Source: Flavobacteriales bacterium UBA5081 (GTDB taxonomy: Bacteria > Bacteroidota > Bacteroidia > Flavobacteriales_E > Vicingaceae). Taken from it: 64,000 bases of DNA. The stretch lies in the NCBI GenBank assembly GCA_002415785.1, contig DIAJ01000034.1, positions 1 through 64,000 of the forward strand. Direction: 5' to 3'. Position numbers and translations under genes: made by a program. Shown here in pieces: positions 36,778 through 44,006 of this stretch. The notes beneath the pieces are model-generated. The model saw only the letters and a list, made by a program, of their open reading frames with translations, was not told the DNA's origin and did not search any database. Numbering within the stretch: position 1 is the first letter of the stretch; each line of letters opens with the position of its first letter.

Positions 36778-37041
36778 TTACTTTTCAAGATTTTCTTTTG
36801 ACATTCTTATTGACTCTTCAATGTTGTTTACGTTGAACCTGTTAGAGATAAGAGTGCTCCTGGTTTTTTTAAATTTCTCACCTTTAAATTTGTTTATTGA
36901 ATCCGCTATCGTTTGTGCAGCTTTTTCAAAGTTTATCCTTGGACTGCCATTTTGAGAAATTATTTCGAATCCATTTAAAACAGTTTTGTATAATTCATCG
37001 TTATTAGCCCCACTTTTTACTTTTTTTAGTAAACTATTCAT
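36778..37041 (-). CDS. Unknown protein, probably frameshifted gene
   Basis: From the first ATG in this frame the product is 87 residues, Lys/Asn-rich and soluble, and not recognised. The same frame remains open upstream to about 37222 without an ATG and encodes plausible protein (D-V-I-I-S-N-F-G-F-N-E-A-Y-N-L-C and so on). In the neighbouring frame an ATG at 37184 starts MFGLFKKRLAKK, which would join that protein if the A6 run at 37150-37155 had seven A. I therefore think that the intact gene was 36778-37184 (about 135 residues) and that it carries a one-base deletion or a sequencing error. It is cargo between folB relics 1 and 2. Confidence 0.55.
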   Translation of the reverse strand: MNSLLKKVKSGANNDELYKTVLNGFEIISQNGSPRINFEKAAQTIADSINKFKGEKFKKTRSTLISNRFNVNNIEESIRMSKENLEK

Positions 37042-37745
37042 GATATTATACCATCTTTCTTCAGAAAAGTCGTCTCCAAGCCTATGATCGTATGTATTTC
37101 TACAAAGATTGTAAGCTTCATTAAAACCAAAATTGCTGATAATTACATCTTTTTTGCTAACCTTTTTTTGAAAAGCCCAAACATAACTTTTTAATTTATT
37201 TATGAATATGATAAAAATAGTGGTTTATAAGTAAATAGCATACAATAATCGAATTTATGCTGTAGAAATTGAAAAGGCTGTGTGTTGACTCCCAATTCAT
37301 AGAACAGCTATGGTTTAAAGTTAAGCTTAATCGTTAGGTTATTTTTTTATATTTGTTAATCGTTATTTCATATTATCTAGAGATTTAAATCGAAAATCTT
37401 CTTCTAATTAGGTATTATGGAAGAGGTTAAATTGCTATAATTTTGAATCTTTTGTAAAGCAATCTGGTTCGCAAATTCAATTCGCCTATTACCAGTGAAG
37501 TAGGAAAAGTGAGTGTAGAGGTGTTGATTAAACCTTTCAGACTTTCAAAAGCTGAAAAGTACAGGGCTTCAACTTCAAAAAGCATATTAAATTTTAATAA
37601 CCAAAGACTTATAGTACTATTATAAAAGTTACATTGTTAAGCTAAGGCTTAATTTTTTCGAAATAATTGATTTGTTGGGATGATGAAGGGTAGCTTTATT
37701 ATTCAGATTGTAAAGAAAAGCAGTAGGTTTTTTTACTAGTTTAAG
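37042..37745. other. Gene-poor cargo with folB relic 2
   Basis: 704 bases. The first 140 hold the 5' part of the frameshifted gene described above. From about 37190 to 37476 I see only AT-rich DNA. Relic 2 lies at 37477-37523. A weak stem CTTTCAG / CTGAAAAG follows at about 37531-37556, and the remainder up to 37745 is the upstream region of the zinc-ribbon gene. Confidence 0.5.
37477..37523 (+). pseudogene. folB 3'-end relic 2
   Basis: 36 of 47 bases match folB, yet the encoded N-S-P-I-T-S-E-V-G-K-V-S-V-E-V keeps most residues of N-P-P-I-S-G-E-V-G-K-V-S-V-E-M. Most changes are at third codon positions, which points to a folB that diverged as a working gene before it was left here. Confidence 0.8.
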
Positions 37746-38021
37746 TTGAGAAAAAATATAATGAAAAGAAAGTGTCCTTTTTGCGGCCGTAATAGCTATG
37801 AAGAGTATATGGAAAATAAATGGCAGCCAAGAATTCTTGATGCATTAGTCTATTTATTTTCATTTGTATTAATTAGAAATGAGTTTAATAACTTAAGTCA
37901 ATATTGGCTTTATGGTATTATTCTTTTTTTGATAATATGGACAGTTGTTCTTTTCTTAAGAAGAAATTATCACAATAAAAATAAAGCTAGATTAATAAGG
38001 CACTGTAGAAGCTGCATGTAG
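37746..38021 (+). CDS. Small zinc-ribbon membrane protein
   Basis: 91 residues (or 86 if it starts at the second Met, 37761). KCPFCGR near the N-terminus and HCRSC at the very end give four cysteines, which could form a zinc ribbon across the two termini. Two hydrophobic helices lie between them (about 30-45 and 54-72). Not recognised beyond that. It is the only plus-strand gene of the cargo between relics 2 and 3, and converges on the orphan operon. Confidence 0.6.
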   Translation: MRKNIMKRKCPFCGRNSYEEYMENKWQPRILDALVYLFSFVLIRNEFNNLSQYWLYGIILFLIIWTVVLFLRRNYHNKNKARLIRHCRSCM

Positions 38022-38052
38022 TTATTTTACTGCCACCAATTCTTAGGACAGT

Positions 38053-38499
38053 TTAAGTTAAATTTAGGTTTGGATTTGTTAATTGTTCTTGCAACCTGTA
38101 TATGGCCTTATTTAGAGTGCCCTCATCTAGCGATTTAGGTATGGAAGAAGTTAAATACTTGAAATCTTTAAAATAGGAATCTTTAGTTAATGAAGCGTAA
38201 AGGTTTTCTAGCAAATTCTTTAGTTTTGATTCATCTTGGTCGTTTTTATCTTTTGAGTGTATGTATAGTCTCGAAAACTCAACATAACCGTACCTTTTTT
38301 TGCTATTTAAATTGACTTTCCATCCAAGTCTAAATACATTGTTTTTTTCGTCATTAATATCTTTGATTATTAAGCTTGTATTTACCCAAATAAAGTGTTC
38401 GTTGGGAAGATTGCTGTAATCTAAAGGCTCAGGCGAGCAGAAAGCAGATGCTTCTGTTGGGGCTTCATTTACTGGATAATTGATAAATTTTAAACTCAT
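38053..38499 (-). CDS. Unknown protein, second gene of orphan operon
   Basis: 148 residues, soluble, without signal peptide. The centre alternates short beta-like strands (H-F-I-W-V-N-T-S-L-I-I, F-R-L-G-W-K-V-N-L) and the C-terminal third is helical. I do not recognise a family. It starts inside the preceding gene (35-base overlap, 38465-38499), so the two are made together and probably act together. Position between two folB relics marks it as accessory. Confidence 0.65.
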   Translation of the reverse strand: MSLKFINYPVNEAPTEASAFCSPEPLDYSNLPNEHFIWVNTSLIIKDINDEKNNVFRLGWKVNLNSKKRYGYVEFSRLYIHSKDKNDQDESKLKNLLENLYASLTKDSYFKDFKYLTSSIPKSLDEGTLNKAIYRLQEQLTNPNLNLT

Positions 38500-38824
38500 A
38501 TTTAATGTTTTTTGAATTAATTAATCGTGTTCGTTTAAAGTTTGAATCATTAAAATCTTCAAAATGGGCTTTTACAAAAGGCAGCAAATAAGATTCTAAT
38601 TTTTCTTCGATTGTTTGCTTAACATGCCCTAAATTAAGCCTTCTATTCCATTCACCTATAAATTCGCAAGTAACACCTATAAAAGTTTTATCTTGGAGAA
38701 CAACTTTATTGTTTTCGTATACATTAAATTCATAAACATAAGTTTTATCTGCTCCTTTTACTACAGAGTTATTATTTGGTAAAATTTTGATTTTTGTAAT
38801 TTCCAAATGTTTTATGTCTCTCAT
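38465..38824 (-). CDS. Unknown protein, first gene of orphan operon
   Basis: 119 residues, soluble, no signal peptide. Beta-rich N-terminal half (E-I-T-K-I-K-I-L, Y-V-Y-E-F-N-V-Y-E-N) and a helical segment with V-K-Q-T-I-E-E-K-L-E. No known family recognised. The 35-base overlap with the downstream gene indicates tight coupling, as in toxin-antitoxin or two-part defence genes; no active-site motif supports a specific role. Confidence 0.65.
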   Translation of the reverse strand: MRDIKHLEITKIKILPNNNSVVKGADKTYVYEFNVYENNKVVLQDKTFIGVTCEFIGEWNRRLNLGHVKQTIEEKLESYLLPFVKAHFEDFNDSNFKRTRLINSKNIKYEFKIYQLSSK

Positions 38825-38976
38825 AATGGTAACTTTTTGCTAAGTTAAGTAGCATTAAACTATTAAAATTCAAATGTCCCATTATTGGTACATTTCCTTC
38901 AGCAATTAATAGTGGGCAATGAGTATTTAACTTCTAAGTAAATATTCAAGAGATGTGTTTATAGCTAATTTATTCC

Positions 38977-39021
38977 CATCAAGTCAGCAAACTAATCAAC
39001 CCATTTCAGGCGAAGTTGGTG
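38977..39021 (+). pseudogene. folB 3'-end relic 3
   Basis: CATCAA-GTCAGCAA-A-CT and ATTTCAGGCGAAGTTGG align with folB codons 94-108 with two small indels; one frame reads N-Q-P-I-S-G-E-V-G. It is the weakest of the five matches. It lies just before the AAA ATPase promoter. Confidence 0.75.
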
Positions 39022-39077
39022 TTGTCTTGCTCAAAAGTTTGTAAATCCTTTAATCATTATTTATATGATTTAAACCC

Positions 39078-39085
39078 TATATTTG
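39078..39085 (+). promoter_or_regulatory. -7 box of AAA/RloB operon
   Basis: TATATTTG fits TAnnTTTG, 28 bases before the ATPase start. The cargo therefore brings its own promoter. Confidence 0.6.
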
Positions 39086-39113
39086 TAAAAGTTTTACAAA
39101 ATAAACCCATAAA

Positions 39114-40370
39114 ATGGTTTTAGAAATACGTTTAAGCAATTTTTTCTCATTTGATGAAGAAGTAGTGCTCGATATGAGGGCGGCAAATTTTAAATCAGAA
39201 AAAGCAAGAAAGCTTGCTCATAATCTGATTCAGGGGAAGGGGGGAAATGTGTTAAAGTCAGCAGCCATCTATGGAGCCAATGCCTCGGGGAAAAGCAATT
39301 TGATCAAAACCATTCGCTTTTGTCATGCCATGGTGTATGATTCCCATAAACACAATGAAAATACAAACTATAACTTTCAGCCGTTTAAGCTGAGTAATTT
39401 GATTAATAAACCTTCGGAATATTTTATTCGGTTTATTACAGAGGGGGTTGAGTACGAATATTCATTTAGCTTAACACAGGATAGAATCATTACCGAAAAG
39501 TTGTATTATTATCCGAAAGGGCGCATTGCTAAGGTATTTGAACGCGATGAACGTAAGGGAAAAAGCAAGAAGGAAAAGTACAGCTTTGCTCCCGGAGTAA
39601 TTAAACGTCCATTGGATGTGGCTGAAAATACTTCAGATAAAACACTTTACATTTCACGTGCCAGTCAAATGGATCGGGAAATTCCAAAGATTATTTTCAA
39701 TTATTTCAGCAAGCGGTTTATTCTTCGGTACTTTCATTTTGCCGGCAGCCATTTAGACCAATTGGTTAAATTGCGCAAGCCACAGTTGTTAAAAGCGCTC
39801 CAGCTGGCAGACAGTGATATTATTGATTTTAAACATAGAGTTGTACAACAAAAAGGCAAAAGAATAAGGGCTAATTTTGATACAGAAGAAGCTACCTTTG
39901 AGGAAGATGTAGCGGAAAACATTGAAATAAAAACCTTTCATAAATACAAGCCCAATGTGTCTTTTGATTTGTTTCGCGAAGAGTCGGAAGGGACTCAAAA
40001 GCTCTTTTTTATGATGCTATTAATTTTAGACATCATTCAAAATAACAAAGTGTTATTAGTCGATGAAATTGAAGATAGTTTACACCCTAAAATTGTGGAG
40101 TACATCATCGATTTGTTTCATCACAGCAAGGGAGCTCAGTTAATATTTACCACGCACAATACGAATTTGTTGAACATGGATCGTTTTCGAAAAGATCAGA
40201 TTTGGTTTGTCAATAAAAAGAGAAACGGAGGGTCTGAATTGTATTCACTTCAGGATTACGGAGACTTTAGAGACACCATGGATTTGGAGAAAGCCTATTT
40301 ACAAGGCAGGTTTGATTCGGTACCAATTGTGGATGATTCAACGGAAAGGATTAAAAGTTTGATTGGATAA
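39114..40370 (+). CDS. AAA15-type ATPase (RloA-like)
   Basis: 418 residues of an ABC/OLD-like ATPase. Walker A is GANASGKSN (about 53-61), the signature-like SEGTQKL lies at about 297, Walker B is VLLVDEIED (about 313), the D-loop region is DSLHP and the H-loop is FTTHNTN (about 343). This is the AAA_15/AAA_21 family that pairs with nucleases in anti-phage systems such as OLD-Gabija, PARIS and retron-Septu. The next gene, an RloB protein, starts 3 bases after the stop. The pair is plausibly a sensor ATPase plus Toprim-like effector. Confidence 0.88.
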   Translation: MVLEIRLSNFFSFDEEVVLDMRAANFKSEKARKLAHNLIQGKGGNVLKSAAIYGANASGKSNLIKTIRFCHAMVYDSHKHNENTNYNFQPFKLSNLINKPSEYFIRFITEGVEYEYSFSLTQDRIITEKLYYYPKGRIAKVFERDERKGKSKKEKYSFAPGVIKRPLDVAENTSDKTLYISRASQMDREIPKIIFNYFSKRFILRYFHFAGSHLDQLVKLRKPQLLKALQLADSDIIDFKHRVVQQKGKRIRANFDTEEATFEEDVAENIEIKTFHKYKPNVSFDLFREESEGTQKLFFMMLLILDIIQNNKVLLVDEIEDSLHPKIVEYIIDLFHHSKGAQLIFTTHNTNLLNMDRFRKDQIWFVNKKRNGGSELYSLQDYGDFRDTMDLEKAYLQGRFDSVPIVDDSTERIKSLIG

Positions 40371-40373
40371 AAA

Positions 40374-40919
40374 ATGAGTCGCAGCCGGGCAAAACGAAAG
40401 AAAAGAAAGATGAACCCCACTTATTGGGTGTTTTGCGAAGGAGAAACGGAAGAGGCGTATATCAATTTTCTAAAGTCTCACTTTCGTTTGCCAAGTATTC
40501 AAATTAAGGCAAAAGTAAAAGGGAATAGCATCAATCAAAATTACATCGCTCAATATTTGAAAGGAGCATTTACCACCTCAAAGGATCAGGTGTTTTTGCT
40601 TTACGACATTGACGCTCCAAAAATGTTAGATCGGCTTTGTAAAATAGAGGATTGTGAACTGTTGATTAGCAATCCCTGCATAGAGTTTTGGTTCTTGTTG
40701 CATTACAAAAACCACAAAGCAGTTTGCAAAGAAGCCTTCTGCATAAAAGAGTTGAAAAATAGAAATGGGAAATACCGGAAAGGGATTATTGATGATCAAT
40801 TATTAGAAAAATTAGTCGATAAAATGGATAAGGCAATTGAAAGAGCAAAGGCATTAGATTCACCGAAAAATCCGAGTAGTACGTTATATCGTTTGGTGGA
40901 GTTGTTAAAAGAAGCTTAG
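40374..40919 (+). CDS. RloB-like protein with Toprim-type motifs
   Basis: 181 residues. It begins with a strongly basic tail (RSRAKRKKRK), followed by VFCEGETEEAY (Glu 22-26), LLYDIDAP (Asp 76 and 78) and SNPCIEFWFLLHY (about 99). EGxTE plus DxD is the Toprim-type metal site of the RloB family; the SNPCxExWxLLH motif is characteristic of it. rloA/rloB were first noted next to type I restriction genes. Here the pair stands alone between folB relics. A nuclease effector triggered by the ATPase is an inference. Confidence 0.85.
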   Translation: MSRSRAKRKKRKMNPTYWVFCEGETEEAYINFLKSHFRLPSIQIKAKVKGNSINQNYIAQYLKGAFTTSKDQVFLLYDIDAPKMLDRLCKIEDCELLISNPCIEFWFLLHYKNHKAVCKEAFCIKELKNRNGKYRKGIIDDQLLEKLVDKMDKAIERAKALDSPKNPSSTLYRLVELLKEA

Positions 40920-40955
40920 GTAGAAAGAAAAATGTCGAGGAGTAAAATTGACATT

Positions 40956-40989
40956 CTATTCGCAAAAATAACGGTTTTTTTGCGAATAG
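40956..40989 (+). terminator. Hairpin after rloB-like gene
   Basis: Perfect 13-bp stem CTATTCGCAAAAA / TTTTTGCGAATAG with an 8-base loop; flanking ACATT / AATGT extends it with a bulge. It ends 20 bases before folB relic 4. Confidence 0.75.
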
Positions 40990-41009
40990 AGTAATGTAAA
41001 TCTATTTAA

Positions 41010-41069
41010 AAGCTCAATCCACCTAATTCCGGCGAAGTAGGTAAGGTTAGTGTGGAGATGGAGAAATAG
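41010..41069 (+). pseudogene. folB 3'-end relic 4
   Basis: 50 of 54 bases match folB from AAG (Lys98) to the penultimate codons; encodes K-L-N-P-P-N-S-G-E-V-G-K-V-S-V-E-M-E-K and TAG. Three of the four changes are synonymous. It is the best-preserved short relic. Confidence 0.93.
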
Positions 41070-41073
41070 GTTT

Positions 41074-41110
41074 TTGGACAATATTGCATTTCGATTGCAA
41101 TATTGTCCAA
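41074..41110. repeat. Perfect 15-bp inverted repeat after relic 4
   Basis: TTGGACAATATTGCA / TGCAATATTGTCCAA with a 7-base loop, starting 4 bases after relic 4 and about 50 bases before the next cargo gene. It could be an operator, a recombination site or a terminator reading leftward. Confidence 0.8.
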
Positions 41111-41163
41111 TTTATGTATTTATTATAAGCAACAATTAGAACATAATTTTTGTCTAAGGTTGT

Positions 41164-42912
41164 ATGAAGTGGTCTAATTTTGCTTTCTTTTTATCTGTTG
41201 TCCTCTTATTAAGTGTACTCTGTGAGACACAAGCTAAAGGGGTGTCAAGTTCTATCGTAATTGAAGGTGTGGTTGCGGACTCTTCAAGCGGTGAAAAGCT
41301 CGCCTTTGCAACAGTTTACAACAGAACTAGCGATAAAGCGACCATTACAAATGAAGAAGGGTATTTTCAGCTAAGCATTGAGTCCTTTCAAGATTCAGTG
41401 GTTATCTCTTACATTGGATATAAAAGTCAAACCCTAACTTTAAAGCCAAACAAAAGAAGTTATCAAATAGCATTAGAGCCCACTTCTTTTGACTTGAAGG
41501 CTGTTACGATCAAGCCAAGAGATTACAGCTATTTGTTCCGTTTAATTCAGGCGTGCAAAGAAAAGAGAAACACAGAAAGTGTAACGGCTAAAGCCTATTA
41601 TCAGTTAAAAAGCTACATCGGTGGAAACCAAATTGAGTTAGTTGAAAGTTTTTATAATGCCAGAATTAAAGGGTATGACCTGTTGAGCTTAGAATTGAAG
41701 TCCGGAAGAGTGGGCTTAAGGGAACACAACCATACATTTTTTGGATCTCTGGAAAGTTCAAAACCAATATACAAGCATAAGTTGTTTATGACTTCAGAGT
41801 ACTTTCCAACGAACCCATTGGAGTTAAAAGTCAAAAAAGCAGAGCGGAAATTTCACATTGACCTCATACAAAACTATCAAGATGAAACTAGCGACTCGGT
41901 TTATGTCGTGTTCTTATATCCGAAAAAAAACAGGGAAAATAGTTTTAGCTGCAAACTTTGGATTAATGCAACTGACACCATTATTCAAAAAGTAGAGCTT
42001 GAAGGAATAAACCTCTCACCTTATCCCATAATGCCAATATATAAGTTTGATGAACTAACAAAAAAGAGGCTTAAAATGACCAAAACATTTACTCAAAATG
42101 AGCATGGCGCCTTTTTTGAACATATTGATTTTCAATATGATTTTATATACAATAAGTCGGGAGACAGCTCATATAGGGTGAAAACAGAAGTTGTATTGTT
42201 TACCTATGATCATGAGAACCCTTTTATTTTGCCAAAATATGGTATTCCGACAAAAGGGCTCACTGATTATCAGACTATAGGAGCCCTGCCGTACAATCAT
42301 TTTTTTTGGAATGAGAATGATGAACTGCAATTACATGACACGACAAACAAGAATCAGAAGTTTTTGAATCATCCCAATACAATAACGAATCAAAACTTTA
42401 AAGAGAAACATTCTAAACTAAGTAGTTTGTTTAGCTACCCTTCCTATTTCTGGAGTAAAAGTCGATTTGCATTTAAAACGTTAGAAAAAAATACTGATTT
42501 TATTCATTCGAGAGAAAACCCTTATTATAAGTTAAATTGTGGAATATATTTGGATTATAATAAGTATAATGATTCTATAAACCTGCTAAGTAAGTCTATT
42601 TTTGATGGTTTTCGAAGTTATTATTTGTTCTATATTGATGAGACGGCAAACTGTTTTTTTAATATGTACTTCGATTTGTATGAACGTAAGCGAATGGGGT
42701 TTATTCAAGGCTTATCTGTGGAATCATTAACACAAACTAGAATTGATTCAGCGTATTCTAAAATGCTAGAAGAAATTAGAAAAACGGTTGAGCAGTTTGA
42801 TTCAGAAGTAGAGCGAGGTCGAAATTTTGAAAACTTTAAAAAGTGGAACACCTATATTAAAGAAAGCATTGATATAGACAATATTAAGACATTTGGACTT
42901 TCCAAAAATTAA
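41164..42912 (+). CDS. CarboxypepD_reg-like exported protein
   Basis: 582 residues. Signal peptide (cleavage near TQAKG, about 25), then a CarboxypepD_reg-like sandwich (about 30-110; L-A-F-A-T-V-Y, N-E-E-G-Y-F, S-Y-I-G-Y-K-S). A DUF5686-like beta-rich region with L-W-I-N-A-T-D-T-I-I-Q-K-V-E-L follows. The end (about 550-575) is helical. This architecture is common in Bacteroidota outer-membrane-associated proteins of unknown role. It is the last cargo gene, and its stop codon is one base away from folB relic 5. Confidence 0.75.
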   Translation: MKWSNFAFFLSVVLLLSVLCETQAKGVSSSIVIEGVVADSSSGEKLAFATVYNRTSDKATITNEEGYFQLSIESFQDSVVISYIGYKSQTLTLKPNKRSYQIALEPTSFDLKAVTIKPRDYSYLFRLIQACKEKRNTESVTAKAYYQLKSYIGGNQIELVESFYNARIKGYDLLSLELKSGRVGLREHNHTFFGSLESSKPIYKHKLFMTSEYFPTNPLELKVKKAERKFHIDLIQNYQDETSDSVYVVFLYPKKNRENSFSCKLWINATDTIIQKVELEGINLSPYPIMPIYKFDELTKKRLKMTKTFTQNEHGAFFEHIDFQYDFIYNKSGDSSYRVKTEVVLFTYDHENPFILPKYGIPTKGLTDYQTIGALPYNHFFWNENDELQLHDTTNKNQKFLNHPNTITNQNFKEKHSKLSSLFSYPSYFWSKSRFAFKTLEKNTDFIHSRENPYYKLNCGIYLDYNKYNDSINLLSKSIFDGFRSYYLFYIDETANCFFNMYFDLYERKRMGFIQGLSVESLTQTRIDSAYSKMLEEIRKTVEQFDSEVERGRNFENFKKWNTYIKESIDIDNIKTFGLSKN

Positions 42913-42913
42913 A

Positions 42914-43069
42914 AAACCGTCAAAGTTAATAGAACACTTATCAGGTAGAATTATTAAGTATCTAAAAGAGGAGTTTACTGATGTGAAGAAGGTACACATC
43001 AAAATTAGCAAGCTCAACCCACCGATTTCCGGCAATGCTGGAAAGGGGAGTGTGGAGATGAAGAGATAA
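42914..43069 (+). pseudogene. folB 3'-end relic 5 (51 codons)
   Basis: The longest relic: 51 codons from the equivalent of Lys66 to a TAA at 43067-43069, without frameshift. About 39 of 51 residues equal folB, including L-N-P-P-I-S-G and I-K-I-S-K. Many base changes are synonymous. It lacks a start codon and begins one base after the stop of the preceding cargo gene. It may be the original chromosomal 3' end, displaced first. Confidence 0.95.
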
Positions 43070-43077
43070 GATAAATA

Positions 43078-43110
43078 AAAAGCCTCGTTACTAATTTTAA
43101 CGAGGCTTTT
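43078..43110 (-). terminator. Terminator of yebC
   Basis: Perfect 13-bp stem AAAAGCCTCGTTA / TAACGAGGCTTTT with a 7-base loop and T-rich flanks on both strands, 25 bases past the yebC stop. It also closes the folB island from the left. Confidence 0.92.
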
Positions 43111-43134
43111 AAAAGAAAATGCTTTTGTATTTAC

Positions 43135-43890
43135 CTAGCCCATCTCTTCAGCTAACTCTTCCGTCATTTCCATATTGTGAAAAACGGTGTTTACATCATC
43201 ATCTTCTTCAAACTTCTCAATAATGTTCAAAACCTTTTTTCCTTCTTCTAAATCCAGTTTAGTAGTTGATTTTGGAATTCGTTGCAACTCCTGACTTTCC
43301 GGCTCAATTTGCATTTCTTCTAATTTCTTTTGCATGCTTCCAAAGTCTTCGAAAGAAGTGTATACAACAACAAAATCTTCATCTTTTTCAACATCTTCAG
43401 CACCGCCGTCAATTAATTCCATTTCAAACTCATCCATGTCTTTGCCTTCCAAAGCAGAAGTAGGAATGGTAAAAACTCCCTTTCGGTCGAAGATAAATTC
43501 TAGGGAACCGTTTGTTCCCAAGCTGCCTCCGTATTTATTAAAAATTGCTCTAACATTAGCCACCGTTCGATTGATGTTGTCGGTTGTAGCTTCTACAAAA
43601 AGAGCAATACCGACAGGCCCATAACCTTCGTAGGTGACTTCTTGATAGCTTTCACTGTCTTTATCAGAAGCCTTTTTAATTGCTCGATTAATGTTGTCCT
43701 TAGGCATGTTTACTCCTTTGGCATTGGCTATAGCCAAGCGCAAACGTGGATTAGTGTCCGGATCAGGTCCTCCGCCTTCTTTTACCGCAATAGCAATTTC
43801 CTTTAAAATTCGTGTAAAAATCTTTGCTCTCTTTGCATCTTGAGCGCCTTTTCTGCGCTTAATGTTTGCCCATTTACTATGTCCTGCCAT
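43135..43890 (-). CDS. YebC/PmpR family protein
   Basis: 251 residues. The start MAGHSKWANIKRRKGAQDAKR is diagnostic of the family, followed by A-I-A-N-A-K and Y-E-G-Y-G-P. Members are called transcriptional regulators, and newer work links the family to translation of difficult (for example proline-rich) sequences. A run of acidic residues near the end (E-E-D-D-D) is usual for Bacteroidota copies. It marks the right boundary of the accessory island. Confidence 0.94.
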   Translation of the reverse strand: MAGHSKWANIKRRKGAQDAKRAKIFTRILKEIAIAVKEGGGPDPDTNPRLRLAIANAKGVNMPKDNINRAIKKASDKDSESYQEVTYEGYGPVGIALFVEATTDNINRTVANVRAIFNKYGGSLGTNGSLEFIFDRKGVFTIPTSALEGKDMDEFEMELIDGGAEDVEKDEDFVVVYTSFEDFGSMQKKLEEMQIEPESQELQRIPKSTTKLDLEEGKKVLNIIEKFEEDDDVNTVFHNMEMTEELAEEMG

Positions 43891-43909
43891 AAGTTTGCTG
43901 TTTGTATTG

Positions 43910-43917
43910 CAAAAATA
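43910..43917 (-). promoter_or_regulatory. -7 box of yebC
   Basis: TATTTTTG on the minus strand fits TAnnTTTG, 19 bases before the start codon. Confidence 0.55.
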
Positions 43918-43942
43918 AGAAAGGGGATTGAAAAAGTTGAAA

Positions 43943-43976
43943 ATAAAAAAATCCGCAGCCCGATAAAGCTGCGGAT
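43943..43976 (-). terminator. Terminator of barrel-protein gene
   Basis: Stem ATCCGCAGC / GCTGCGGAT (9 bp) with an 8-base loop followed on the minus strand by TTTTTTATTTTC. Confidence 0.88.
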
Positions 43977-44006
43977 AAAAGATCCTACTGTAGTTTTGGT
44001 TTGGCT

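Noticed and set aside
39650..39668. Third parS-like site TTTCACGTG
   Set aside because: The right half (CCAGT) does not match, and it lies in the coding sequence of the AAA ATPase.
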